Shown here piece by piece: positions 25,332 to 33,331 of a stretch of DNA of 64,000 nucleotides; the stretch's first letter is position 1, and each line of letters starts with the position of its first letter. The position numbers and the translations under genes were made by a program. Location of the stretch: assembly GCA_028227525.1 (NCBI GenBank), contig JAOJAE010000002.1, forward strand, positions 35,268 to 99,267, given 5' to 3'. Under the pieces are notes generated by a model that was given only the letters and a program-made list of their open reading frames with translations, did not search any database and was not told where the DNA came from. Source of the DNA: Candidatus Pelagibacter sp. (lineage in GTDB: Bacteria > Pseudomonadota > Alphaproteobacteria > Pelagibacterales > Pelagibacteraceae).

Positions 25332-25936
25332 GCCAAGAAAGTTTTAATTCCATCTAAAATATATTGAACACTTAATCCAACAAGAATAATAGCTACTACT
25401 CTTGAGATAACACCAATTATTTTTTTATTTATTAATTTAGAAAATTTTGAAGCTATAAAAAAGATTATAAAAGTTAAAAATAAAACAAACACTAAAGACA
25501 ACATTCCTACAGTTTGATTTGTAAAATTAGTTCCAATATCTGAGACAGAAACAATTACCGATGTAATGGCTGCAGGGCCAGCAATGATGGGTGTTGCTAA
25601 AGGAAAAACACTAACATTATCAGAATTAAGATCTAGATCCTCTCCTTTCCTTTGTTGTCGCTTATCAAATAACATCTCTATTGCAATTATTAGTAAAATT
25701 ATTCCTCCACCAATTGTAAATGCTGGATAAGAAATATTTAAATAACTTAATAATGAACTTCCAAGTAATGCAAAAAATAACAATATGATTGAAGCTATTA
25801 TTGTTGCACTTAATGCTATTCTTATTTTTTTGTTAGTATCCATGTTTTGAGTAATACTTAAAAATAGCGGAGTATTTCCCAGTGGATCTATAACTATAAA
25901 ATATAAGAAAAAAGTTTGAATAAAAATTTCTGACAT
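25328..25936 (-). CDS. MarC family integral membrane protein
   Basis: The 202-residue protein has six membrane helices and MarC/UPF0056 features: FLYFIVIDPLGNTPLFLSIT at the N-terminus and FPLATPIIAGPAAITSVIV in the middle. MarC proteins were once linked to multiple antibiotic resistance, but their function is unsettled. It is the most distal gene of the minus-strand run that starts with the photolyase at 29127, 40 bp after the 73-residue membrane protein. Confidence 0.9.
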   Translation of the reverse strand: MSEIFIQTFFLYFIVIDPLGNTPLFLSITQNMDTNKKIRIALSATIIASIILLFFALLGSSLLSYLNISYPAFTIGGGIILLIIAIEMLFDKRQQRKGEDLDLNSDNVSVFPLATPIIAGPAAITSVIVSVSDIGTNFTNQTVGMLSLVFVLFLTFIIFFIASKFSKLINKKIIGVISRVVAIILVGLSVQYILDGIKTFLA

Positions 25937-25976
25937 TTGATTGATTTATCTTTTTAAAAAGCAATTACAATTTAAA

Positions 25977-26198
25977 TTAAAACCAACGTACCATTCCAAT
26001 AATTCCAGCTGTTGCATAAAAGAATTGTAACAATAATATACCTTTATGACCTCCTCGATAGGCCCAAATTCCAATTAAAATTGCCGATATAAGTAATAAA
26101 CAAAAACCAAAAAATTCTATACCAATATTTAAAGCTACAAATAACGAATATAATATTGCGGTAATAACCCCTGCCCATTCAAAAAATTTATTATTCAT
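25977..26198 (-). CDS. small membrane protein of unknown function
   Basis: The 73-residue protein has about three hydrophobic helices. It begins MNNKFFEWAGVITAILYSLFVA and ends ATAGIIGMVRWF. It has the look of the small conserved membrane proteins in marine alphaproteobacteria, but I cannot assign a family with confidence. Its start overlaps the upstream 63-residue gene by 8 bp, which supports real translation. Confidence 0.65.
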   Translation of the reverse strand: MNNKFFEWAGVITAILYSLFVALNIGIEFFGFCLLLISAILIGIWAYRGGHKGILLLQFFYATAGIIGMVRWF

Positions 26199-26382
26199 AT
26201 AGACTGTAGATTATTTCACGCTCATCTTTATTCATACCTTTTGTTTTTTCTACAAATTCATTTCGTAAATCTCTTGATTTAAAAATATAAAAACAAACTG
26301 TATCTTTGCTGTGATAAATAGCTTTTAATTCATCATCTATATTACTTAATTCAATAGGTATTTCAGCTTTGATACAGATCAT
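26191..26382 (-). CDS. small protein of unknown function in photolyase operon
   Basis: The 63-residue soluble protein (MICIKAEIPIELSNIDD at the start, EREIIYSLYE at the end) has no motif I recognise. Reality is supported by position: its ATG overlaps the amidotransferase stop by 4 bp (ATGA) and its stop overlaps the next gene by 8 bp. It is mixed alpha/beta by eye, with no signal peptide or membrane segment. Confidence 0.6.
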   Translation of the reverse strand: MICIKAEIPIELSNIDDELKAIYHSKDTVCFYIFKSRDLRNEFVEKTKGMNKDEREIIYSLYE

Positions 26383-27098
26383 AATATTTTTTTAAAGTTC
26401 TCATAAAGAATCTTAGAATAGTTATTCATATCAGACATATTGTCTTTTACAGTATTATCAAATTTTTCTAAAGCACCATTTCCTAGCTGATCTTCAAGAG
26501 CTTTTTTATATTCTGGAACACATCCCCACTCATTGACAGTAGTATCTTTAATTTCTATGTGAAATTGAATTCCATAAGCATGATTTTGATATTTAAAAAT
26601 TTGGTATTTGGTTATAGGAGATGAGGCTAATAAAGTTATATCTTTATTATTCTCTATCCCCTGAACCTCATAAGAGTGCCATTGCAAACTTTTAATCTGA
26701 TTTGGAAATTTAGAGAATAATTTATCTTCATCTTTCTCTTTTGTAAAATTGATGTCCATAATACCAATTTCTGCTGGATTTGATTTAACCACTTTACCAC
26801 CCACAACTTCGCCTAATAACTGGCAACCAAGACAAAATCCTAAATAAGGTTTTTTTAAGTTGATAACAAATTCTTTAATTGCTTTTTTTTCTTCAATTAA
26901 CCATGGATATTCTTTTTCCATATAGGTATCCATTGGACCACCCATACAAAACATAGCATCAAATTTACTTAAATCACTTGGAATTTTTTCACCCTCATTA
27001 AGCTCAATGGTGGTTAACTTAACTCCATCAGCCAACATTAAATCCTTGATGTAACCTGGATCTTCAATTTTTATATGTTGTAAAACTAATATATTCAT
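26379..27098 (-). CDS. class I glutamine amidotransferase (GMP synthase-like domain)
   Basis: The 239-residue protein is a stand-alone GATase1 domain. The nucleophile C89 sits in GFCLGCQLLG, and the His-Glu partners H180 and E182 in YGIQFHIEI. FCMGGPMDTYMEKEYPWL is typical of the GuaA-like uncharacterised group. It would hydrolyse glutamine or a gamma-glutamyl compound. No synthetase partner is adjacent. It starts 3 bp after the YqaA-type stop and overlaps the next small gene by 4 bp. Confidence 0.87.
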   Translation of the reverse strand: MNILVLQHIKIEDPGYIKDLMLADGVKLTTIELNEGEKIPSDLSKFDAMFCMGGPMDTYMEKEYPWLIEEKKAIKEFVINLKKPYLGFCLGCQLLGEVVGGKVVKSNPAEIGIMDINFTKEKDEDKLFSKFPNQIKSLQWHSYEVQGIENNKDITLLASSPITKYQIFKYQNHAYGIQFHIEIKDTTVNEWGCVPEYKKALEDQLGNGALEKFDNTVKDNMSDMNNYSKILYENFKKIL

Positions 27099-27101
27099 AG
27101 C

Positions 27102-27518
27102 TTAACCAATCAAATAGAAGACGATAAGGTATCTGTTTACTTTTCCAATTGCCACTAAAATAATAAAATCAATAAATTTTACTCTCAATATGCCTGCAAC
27201 TAAAGTTAGTGGATCACCTAAAACAGGAACCCAGGCAAATAATAATGACCATTTACCAAACTTTCTAAACCATTTTGATGATCTTTCTATGTGTGTTTCT
27301 TTAAATGGAAACCACTTTTTTGTAGTAAGGTTTCTAGAATAAGATCCTAGGGCCCAATTTACAACAGACCCTAAAACATTTCCAAAACTTGCAGCAATTA
27401 ACAATAATAAATTGTCATAATCTGATGTTGCAATTAACCCTGCTAATGTGAGTTCAGAAGAAAATGGTAAAATTGTTGCTGCTAAAAAAGATATAGCAAA
27501 TAGAGATAAATAAATCAC
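27102..27518 (-). CDS. YqaA-type (SNARE-associated/DedA-like) membrane protein
   Basis: The 138-residue protein starts with GTG at 27518, overlapping the DUF2256 stop (GTGA). Features of YqaA-type proteins are LPFSSELTLAGLIA, FGNVLGSVVNWALGSY and FRKFGKWSLLFAWVPVLGDPLTLVAGILRV. It is an inner-membrane protein distantly related to DedA/VTT lipid-handling proteins. Function in this context is unknown; the coupling to a photolyase unit is notable. Confidence 0.85.
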   Translation of the reverse strand: MIYLSLFAISFLAATILPFSSELTLAGLIATSDYDNLLLLIAASFGNVLGSVVNWALGSYSRNLTTKKWFPFKETHIERSSKWFRKFGKWSLLFAWVPVLGDPLTLVAGILRVKFIDFIILVAIGKVNRYLIVFYLIG

Positions 27519-27637
27519 TTAGAACACTTCTTAGAACAATACTTTACTTTATCCCAATTTAATTTCCACTTCTTACGCCAAACAAAGGGTCTTTTACAAA
27601 CTGGACAAATTTTTGAAGGTAGATTTTCTTTTTTCAC
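27515..27637 (-). CDS. DUF2256-type zinc-finger microprotein beside photolyase
   Basis: This 40-residue ORF was found by reading the gap after the photolyase gene. GTG at 27637 shares its G with the photolyase TAG stop, and its TGA overlaps the next GTG. The peptide contains C-P-V-C-K-R-P-F, then WRKKW and YCSKKC, i.e. two cysteine pairs suited to zinc, matching the DUF2256 family as I know it. Members are commonly found beside or fused to this kind of photolyase, though I cannot verify that here. Function unknown. Confidence 0.8.
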   Translation of the reverse strand: MKKENLPSKICPVCKRPFVWRKKWKLNWDKVKYCSKKCSK

Positions 27638-29127
27638 TAAATTGTATTTTGTTTAATAAATTTATCTGCTTCAGATAAAATCATTTTTTTTCTTTCATCT
27701 TTCATTTTATCAAAGATACGAACCATCATTGATAATCTTGGATTTGTTAAAAAAAATTTTCTATTTCGATCAATGAACCTCCAATACAATCCATCCATCG
27801 TATTACACCAATCCCCTTTTTTAAAATCCATCATTTTCATAAAATAAGCAGATCCACAGATATAAGGTTTGGTTGCAAAAATTCCACCATCGCTGAATAA
27901 ACCCATCCCATATACATTTGGAACCATTACCCAGTCAGATGAATCTACAAACATTTCCATAAACCATTTATAAACTATTGTGGGCTTAATTTCACAAAGG
28001 TTCATTATGTTAGATAAGATCATTAATCTTTCTATGTGATGAGACCATCCATGATTAACTGCATTTTGAATTGCATGATCTAACGGCGGTAAGCCTGTGG
28101 TTCCTTCATACCAAGAACTTTTCATTTTTCTATTTTGTTTAAAGAAATTTCTAGATTCCATTTCTTCAGAATAACCTTGATAAATTCCTCGCATAAACTC
28201 TCTCCATCCAATTACCTGACGGATATATCCTTCAAGTGAGTTCATTCTTATTTTATTTTTCTTATGAAAATCTAAAATTTTTTGAATAATAAATTCAGGG
28301 GTTATTAAACCTAAGTTAATATAAGGACTTAAAGCACTGTGAAATAAAATATTATCATTTTGATTTACAGCATCTTCGTAATCACCAAATAAATTAGATT
28401 TTTCTTTTATAAAAAAGTTTAAAAGTTTAACAACGTCTTCATAATCTGTTGCAAGCCAAAAGTTATTTGTGCTTCCTGGATGATTTTTAAATAATTTTTC
28501 AATAATTGGTTTTAGCTTTTTAGTATGACTAGTTTCATTAATTTTTGGAAATTTTGGTATTGAAATATCTTTAGGTAATTTATTTCTATTATCTTCATCA
28601 AAACTCCATTTACCTCCAATAGGATTTCCATCAGCACCCATTAGAATTCCAGATTTTCTCCTAACTTCTTTGTAGAATATCGCCATAAAGGGTTTTTTGG
28701 ATTTTCCCAAATAATTTTTAAATTCATCTCTAGAATTTAAAAACATGGGTGTTTGAACCATATTCCATTTAACTTTTTCTTTTTTTAGGAATTGTGAAAT
28801 TTTCTTTTCAAAAAATTTATCTTCAATCTCAAAGCTTGTAATTTCAGTAATTTTTTTTTGACTAATTATTTTTTTTAATTTCTTTAAATAATCATCTTTA
28901 AAATCTTTATCTTCTATTTCTAAGTAATCTAATTTAAACCTATTCTTCTTGAGACTATCTGCATATGATCGCATAGAAGATAAGAATAGCAGTATTTTTT
29001 GCTTATGGTGTTTTTCATAAGTGCATAATCCATTATCTTCAGCCATAAAAAACACATGATCCTTTTTGAAGCGGTCTAAGTATTTTAATGGAAATAATTG
29101 ATTACCAAGTATAAAAAATAATTTCAT
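27637..29127 (-). CDS. cryptochrome/photolyase of the bacterial (6-4)/FeS-BCP family, Fe-S ligands mostly absent
   Basis: The 496-residue protein follows PhrB/CryB architecture: N-terminal antenna domain from FILGNQLFP, then the catalytic helical domain with LSPYINLGLI, YIRQVIGWREFMRG, HHIERLMI (363-370) and WVMVPNVYGMGLFSDGG. It should bind FAD and may repair (6-4) photoproducts with light. The family normally holds a 4Fe-4S cluster through four cysteines including a C-x2-C pair. Here the only cysteines near the C-terminus are C378, C424 and C441, with no C-x2-C, and the loop between 431 and 441 is short. The gene leads a chain of overlapping genes. Confidence 0.88.
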   Translation of the reverse strand: MKLFFILGNQLFPLKYLDRFKKDHVFFMAEDNGLCTYEKHHKQKILLFLSSMRSYADSLKKNRFKLDYLEIEDKDFKDDYLKKLKKIISQKKITEITSFEIEDKFFEKKISQFLKKEKVKWNMVQTPMFLNSRDEFKNYLGKSKKPFMAIFYKEVRRKSGILMGADGNPIGGKWSFDEDNRNKLPKDISIPKFPKINETSHTKKLKPIIEKLFKNHPGSTNNFWLATDYEDVVKLLNFFIKEKSNLFGDYEDAVNQNDNILFHSALSPYINLGLITPEFIIQKILDFHKKNKIRMNSLEGYIRQVIGWREFMRGIYQGYSEEMESRNFFKQNRKMKSSWYEGTTGLPPLDHAIQNAVNHGWSHHIERLMILSNIMNLCEIKPTIVYKWFMEMFVDSSDWVMVPNVYGMGLFSDGGIFATKPYICGSAYFMKMMDFKKGDWCNTMDGLYWRFIDRNRKFFLTNPRLSMMVRIFDKMKDERKKMILSEADKFIKQNTI

Positions 29128-29154
29128 AATTAAATATAACTAATTAAAAAATTT

Positions 29155-29865
29155 ATGTCAGAAAAATTTCTAATCTTTGGTGCGACAGGTTCTATTGGTT
29201 CAAGTTTAGCTGAACAATTAAAAAATTCTGGAAATGATATCCACTTAATTGCAAGAAATGAAAGTGAAGTAAGTTCTATTGCAGAAAAATTAGGTTGCAC
29301 ATTTACAGTTGCTGATGTTTTAGAAGAAGGTTTTATTGAAAAAGTTAAAGCAGATGTTTCTGAAATAAAAGGAATTGCATACTGCGTAGGTTCGATTGAT
29401 TTGAAGCCCTTAAGAATGATTACCGAACAAGATTTTAATAAATGTATGAAATTAAATCTTTATTCAGCTGTAGAGGCTATTAAAGGATATCAAGAAAGTT
29501 TAAAAAAAAACAAGGGCTCTATTGTTTTATTTTCAACAGTTGCAGCTCAAAGAGGATTTACAAACCATGCAATTATTGCGTCAGCTAAAGCTGCTGTTGA
29601 AGGTTTAACGGTATCGCTAGCAGCAGAATTTGCCCCAAATATAAGAGTGAATTGTATTGCTCCAAGTTTAACAAAATCAAAAATTGCTGAACCAATGCTT
29701 AAAAATACTACAATAGCAGAGGGTATTGCAAAAGCTCATCCACTAAAAAGATTGGGTGAAGGAAAAGACTCTGCTGCTCTTGCTAAATTCTTACTTACAG
29801 AAGATAGTTCTTGGGTTACAGGCCAAATAATTGCAGTTGACGGTGGTAGATCAAAACTATCTTAG
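29155..29865 (+). CDS. SDR-family oxidoreductase lacking the catalytic tyrosine
   Basis: The 236-residue Rossmann protein has GATGSIGSSLAEQL at 9-22, N101 and S127 in VLFSTVAAQ. K145 is in ASAKAAVEGLT, but the Y-x3-K tyrosine is isoleucine (I141). It ends with the normal SSWVTGQIIAVDGGRS. NAD(P) binding is likely, but classical reduction may be impaired or use another residue. It is divergent from the photolyase gene by only 27 bp and adjoins the PQQ-type dehydrogenase. Confidence 0.85.
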   Translation: MSEKFLIFGATGSIGSSLAEQLKNSGNDIHLIARNESEVSSIAEKLGCTFTVADVLEEGFIEKVKADVSEIKGIAYCVGSIDLKPLRMITEQDFNKCMKLNLYSAVEAIKGYQESLKKNKGSIVLFSTVAAQRGFTNHAIIASAKAAVEGLTVSLAAEFAPNIRVNCIAPSLTKSKIAEPMLKNTTIAEGIAKAHPLKRLGEGKDSAALAKFLLTEDSSWVTGQIIAVDGGRSKLS

Positions 29866-29866
29866 A

Positions 29867-30928
29867 GTGAGAAAATATTTTTTATTAATTTTTTTTCTTT
29901 TTTTTTCTTCAGTAAGTTATTCTGATGATTATTCTTTAACCAAAGTTACAAAATTAGATGAACCTTGGGGTTCAACATTTATTAACAATGATGAAATAAT
30001 TGTAACTGAGAAAGATGGAAAAATAAAAATAGTTAATATTAACGCAAAAAATACTTTTGAAGTTAAACATAACTTAAATTTTTTAAATGTTGGACAAGGT
30101 GGATTATTGGATATTATTTACGAAGACAATTATCTTTTGGTTTCGTATTCTGAAGATAGAGGTAATGGAAAAACAAGTACTTCAATTGCTAAGGCATCAT
30201 TAAATAAAAAAGAATTAAATTTTAAAAATATATTTCAAGCAAACCCACCAATAGACTCAGGCTATCATTTTGGCTCTAGGTTAGCAATTAAAGGTAAATA
30301 TCTTTATGCATCTGCTGGTGAGAGAGGAATGGGAATGATTGCACAAGATCCTACAAAACACCCTGGTAGCATTATAAGAATTCACACTGATGGTAGTATT
30401 CCAAAAGATAATCCAAAGTATGAGGGAAAATCTGATTGGTTACCCGAAATTTATCAAATAGGTGTTAGAAACCCACAGGGATTAACATTATCTCCCTATG
30501 ATGAAAAAATTTATTTAAGCAACCATGGAGCAAGAGGTGGTGACTGGTTTGGTGAAGCTAAAAAAGGTGAAAACTATGGTTGGAAGATATTAGGATGGGG
30601 CGGAAAGAACTATTCAGGTAGTAAAATTGGGCCAAAATGGAAGCCTGGCTTTACTAAAGCTATTCAATACTGGGTGCCCTCAATTGCTACAAGCGCAATA
30701 ACCATTTACAAAGGTAAAGAATTCAGTGAGTGGAACGGACATGCTTTAATTACTTCACTAATAGATCAATCTTTAAGAAAATTAGTATTTAATGACTTAT
30801 CAAATATTAAAGAAGATATCATTTTTAAAAATAAAATTGGCAGAATAAGAGATATACAAGTACATCCAGATAACGGAAAAATTTACTTTTTAGGAGAAGC
30901 AGCTTTATGGCTAATGGAAAAGAATTAA
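29867..30928 (+). CDS. exported PQQ-dependent sugar dehydrogenase (Gdh-B/YliI-like)
   Basis: I start at GTG 29867, one base after the SDR stop, because it gives a clean signal peptide (RKYFLLIFFLFFSSVSYSDD). A reading from TTG 29831 would run into the SDR gene. The 353-residue product has the six-bladed propeller features of the GSDH family: LDEPWGSTF, GQGGLLDI, SGYHFGSRLAI with the active-site histidine, QIGVRNPQGLTLS and NHGARGGDWFGE. It would oxidise an aldose in the periplasm with PQQ. PQQ synthesis genes are not in this window. Confidence 0.85.
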   Translation: MRKYFLLIFFLFFSSVSYSDDYSLTKVTKLDEPWGSTFINNDEIIVTEKDGKIKIVNINAKNTFEVKHNLNFLNVGQGGLLDIIYEDNYLLVSYSEDRGNGKTSTSIAKASLNKKELNFKNIFQANPPIDSGYHFGSRLAIKGKYLYASAGERGMGMIAQDPTKHPGSIIRIHTDGSIPKDNPKYEGKSDWLPEIYQIGVRNPQGLTLSPYDEKIYLSNHGARGGDWFGEAKKGENYGWKILGWGGKNYSGSKIGPKWKPGFTKAIQYWVPSIATSAITIYKGKEFSEWNGHALITSLIDQSLRKLVFNDLSNIKEDIIFKNKIGRIRDIQVHPDNGKIYFLGEAALWLMEKN

Positions 30929-30931
30929 CTT

Positions 30932-31972
30932 ATGAAAAAATTAATATCTTTTCTATTAATCATTCTTTTTTTTAATGTTGAGCTGATTGCAATGGAAAAA
31001 CGACCTTATCATCATTTGCCAGATGGAACCTTTAGGAATCCTGAAGGGTCTCCAGTTAGAGCAAATGATGTAAAATTTTCCTATAGAACATTTATTAAAG
31101 AAAAAAAGAAAATTGATATTACTGTTCCAAAAGATCATGTCATCGATAAAAAAATTGTTAAAGAAAATTTAGAGAAATTTAAAGATGATGATTATATAGC
31201 TTGGATAGGGCATGCTACATTCTTAATTAAATTAGGTGAAACAACGATTATTACAGATCCAGTTTTTTCAAAAAATGCAGGGCCTTTAATATTTGGTCCA
31301 AAAAGATATGTTGAGCCAGCCATTCAATTAAAAGAAATTCCAAAAACAGATATATTTCTGCTTACTCACAATCATTATGACCACCAGGATATGTCAACTA
31401 TTAGAGGATTTCCTTATAAAAATGCAAAGGTTTTACTACCACTTAAACTTGGTAAATATTTTAAAAGATACAAAGATGTTAACGAAATGGATTGGTATGA
31501 CGAAATACAAATTAATAATGATTTAAAGATTACATTATTGCCTGCAGTCCATTGGTCAAAAAGAAGTCTGACTGATACTAACAAAACATTATGGGGTAAT
31601 TTTTTAATTGAATATAAAAATAAAAAGATATTTTTTGCGTGTGATACTGGATATGGAAATATCTATAAAGAACTTGGGGAAAAATATGGTCCTATTGATT
31701 TATCAATGATTAACATTGGAGCATATGATTTTAGACCAATGTTTGATAAATCCATTTACCACACAACTCCTGAAGAAGCTCTTAATATTGCACAAGATTT
31801 AAAAAGTAAAAAAGTTTTAGGAACTCACTGGGGAACTTTTGTTTTATCTCTAGAACCTATTATGGAACCACCTGTTCGATTTAAGGATAATGCTGAAAAA
31901 TTTGGATTCAAAAAAGAAGATGCAATCACATTTAATATTGGTGAAATAAGACCCTTAAAAGAGGTATTTTAA
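30932..31972 (+). CDS. MBL-fold metallo-hydrolase (NAPE-PLD/UlaG-like)
   Basis: The 346-residue protein begins with a signal or anchor segment (MKKLISFLLIILFFNVELIA). Its metallo-beta-lactamase signature is T-H-N-H-Y-D-H at 145-151. WIGHATFLIKLGETTIITDPVF leads the domain, and FACDTGYGN and GTHWGTF give the remaining metal ligands. Relatives hydrolyse phospholipids such as N-acyl-phosphatidylethanolamine, or lactones. It lies 3 bp after the sugar dehydrogenase, so the two are probably exported together. Confidence 0.87.
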   Translation: MKKLISFLLIILFFNVELIAMEKRPYHHLPDGTFRNPEGSPVRANDVKFSYRTFIKEKKKIDITVPKDHVIDKKIVKENLEKFKDDDYIAWIGHATFLIKLGETTIITDPVFSKNAGPLIFGPKRYVEPAIQLKEIPKTDIFLLTHNHYDHQDMSTIRGFPYKNAKVLLPLKLGKYFKRYKDVNEMDWYDEIQINNDLKITLLPAVHWSKRSLTDTNKTLWGNFLIEYKNKKIFFACDTGYGNIYKELGEKYGPIDLSMINIGAYDFRPMFDKSIYHTTPEEALNIAQDLKSKKVLGTHWGTFVLSLEPIMEPPVRFKDNAEKFGFKKEDAITFNIGEIRPLKEVF

Positions 31973-31973
31973 A

Positions 31974-32765
31974 CTATAATATTGTTATTCTATGCATAAT
32001 TCTATTTCCTTTAAAGGGAGTTGCCTGGTGAAGCATAGATCTATTATCCCATATAGCTAATTGGTTTTTTTCCCACTTTAATGAATATTGAAATTTTTTT
32101 TTAATTTGATGCTGAAACAATTTTTTTTTAATTTTATCAGAATTTTTTAATTTAGGAGAAAAGCCTACAAGATGTCCGGGACTACAATAAATTGTATTTT
32201 TAGACTTTATTTTTTTTATGATTTTATGAGTAGATTTTAATTCTTTAATTTTTCTTCCCTTCTCTTTTACTCTCTCCCTAGTAGTAACTGAAATTGGGCC
32301 TTCAGAAGAGTACCTCCCTTTCACTTGAAGCAACTGATTTTTAATTGATTCTGATAAGTGATCAAAAGCTAAGTATTGGGATGAGAATTCAGTATTTGCT
32401 CTACCTTTTTTAGGAACTAGTTTAGATAATAACATTGTAAATCTTGGAGGTTTTTTTGTGTAAATAGAGTCTGTATGAAACTGTTCTCCAAAACTGGGTC
32501 CCTTATCTGTTGCTTTTCTTTGAACAACAGTGATTTGTTTATATTTTTTACTTAATCCTTTTAATCTTGGATAATCAGCTAATTTACCAAAATGTTTAGC
32601 GAACTTTATATAATCTGAAGAACTTAGTTTTTGTCTTCTCAAAAAAATCATCCCATAAACCTCAAGAGATTTAAAAATAGTTTTAAAATCTTTTTTAGAA
32701 ATATCTTTAATGTTTCCTATGGCCTCAGCCCCAATATTTCTTTTATTGGGAATAATTTTAAACAT
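31974..32765 (-). CDS. TauD/TfdA-family Fe(II)/2-oxoglutarate dioxygenase
   Basis: The 263-residue protein has the iron triad H97-x-D99 (EQFHTDSIY) and H246 (SMLHQATPF), with R255 and R259 as candidate 2-oxoglutarate ligands. The N-terminal GMIFLRRQKLSSSDYIKFAKHFGKL is typical. Members hydroxylate taurine, alkylsulfonates, aryloxyacids or related compounds; the substrate is not readable here. It is convergent with the metallo-hydrolase gene (1 bp apart) and follows the SHOCT protein by 8 bp. Confidence 0.86.
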   Translation of the reverse strand: MFKIIPNKRNIGAEAIGNIKDISKKDFKTIFKSLEVYGMIFLRRQKLSSSDYIKFAKHFGKLADYPRLKGLSKKYKQITVVQRKATDKGPSFGEQFHTDSIYTKKPPRFTMLLSKLVPKKGRANTEFSSQYLAFDHLSESIKNQLLQVKGRYSSEGPISVTTRERVKEKGRKIKELKSTHKIIKKIKSKNTIYCSPGHLVGFSPKLKNSDKIKKKLFQHQIKKKFQYSLKWEKNQLAIWDNRSMLHQATPFKGNRIMHRITIL

Positions 32766-32773
32766 AAATAGAT

Positions 32774-33043
32774 TTAATTATTCAATAATTTGCTTTTAGC
32801 TTTTTCAAATTCTTCTTGGGTTAAAACTCCACTTTTATGTAATTCATTTAATTTGCTAATTTCGTCACTTAGGTCATTAGCGGTTGGTGAAGAAACTTGA
32901 GTTTCATTTTCTTCTTTTTCTTCAGGTTTAACAGGTCTGTTATCGACTTTTGCCTTAAAACCTTTCATGATTGCAGTTCCACCCAGATAAAAAACAAATC
33001 CTAAAATTGGTATAGCTAATCCAAAAAAAATTATTTTTTCCAT
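32774..33043 (-). CDS. membrane-anchored SHOCT-domain protein
   Basis: The 89-residue protein has one N-terminal membrane helix (IFFGLAIPILGFVFYLGGTAI), a charged acidic linker with EEKEENE, and a C-terminal SHOCT helix pair (ISKLNELHKSGVLTQEEFEKAKSKLL). SHOCT motifs usually mediate oligomerisation. The gene lies 3 bp after the 67-residue membrane protein. Function unknown. Confidence 0.8.
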   Translation of the reverse strand: MEKIIFFGLAIPILGFVFYLGGTAIMKGFKAKVDNRPVKPEEKEENETQVSSPTANDLSDEISKLNELHKSGVLTQEEFEKAKSKLLNN

Positions 33044-33046
33044 AAG

Positions 33047-33250
33047 TTAATCTTCATCCTCATCACGCCAGCCTTTTTGGTACATTAAATAACCAGCTAA
33101 AATTACAGAAAAAGTTCCAGCTATCATACCAAAGTCAAAACCAACTTGTTTACCATATAAATACCAACCTAACTGAGTTGCTCCAATTGGAACTGCAGTG
33201 AGCAATACCATTATTATTCCAATTCGATATTCATACGGAGGTTTTTTCAT
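33047..33250 (-). CDS. small two-helix membrane protein, unknown
   Basis: The 67-residue protein has two hydrophobic helices (YRIGIIMVLLTAVPIGATQL and FGMIAGTFSVILAGYLMY) and an acidic end (DEDED). I do not recognise a family. It is the promoter-proximal gene of a short unit with the SHOCT protein and the dioxygenase. Its compact spacing supports a real gene. Confidence 0.65.
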   Translation of the reverse strand: MKKPPYEYRIGIIMVLLTAVPIGATQLGWYLYGKQVGFDFGMIAGTFSVILAGYLMYQKGWRDEDED

Positions 33251-33285
33251 TTAAAAACTCTATCAAATAAAAAAAGAAATTAATG

Positions 33286-33315
33286 AAGTTTTATCAATTT
33301 GAGACAATAAAACTT
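33286..33315 (-). terminator. possible terminator after folD
   Basis: AAGTTTTAT (33286-33294) and ATAAAACTT (33307-33315) form a 9-bp stem with a 12-nt loop, 16 bp after the folD stop on the minus strand. The following RNA has a run of U about ten bases later rather than immediately. The A+T-rich stem makes this a weak terminator call. Confidence 0.35.
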
Positions 33316-33331
33316 ACTAATGAAAAAGTGT

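Noticed and set aside
29831..29866. TTG start for the sugar dehydrogenase inside the SDR gene
   Set aside because: The GTG at 29867 gives a proper signal peptide and no overlap.
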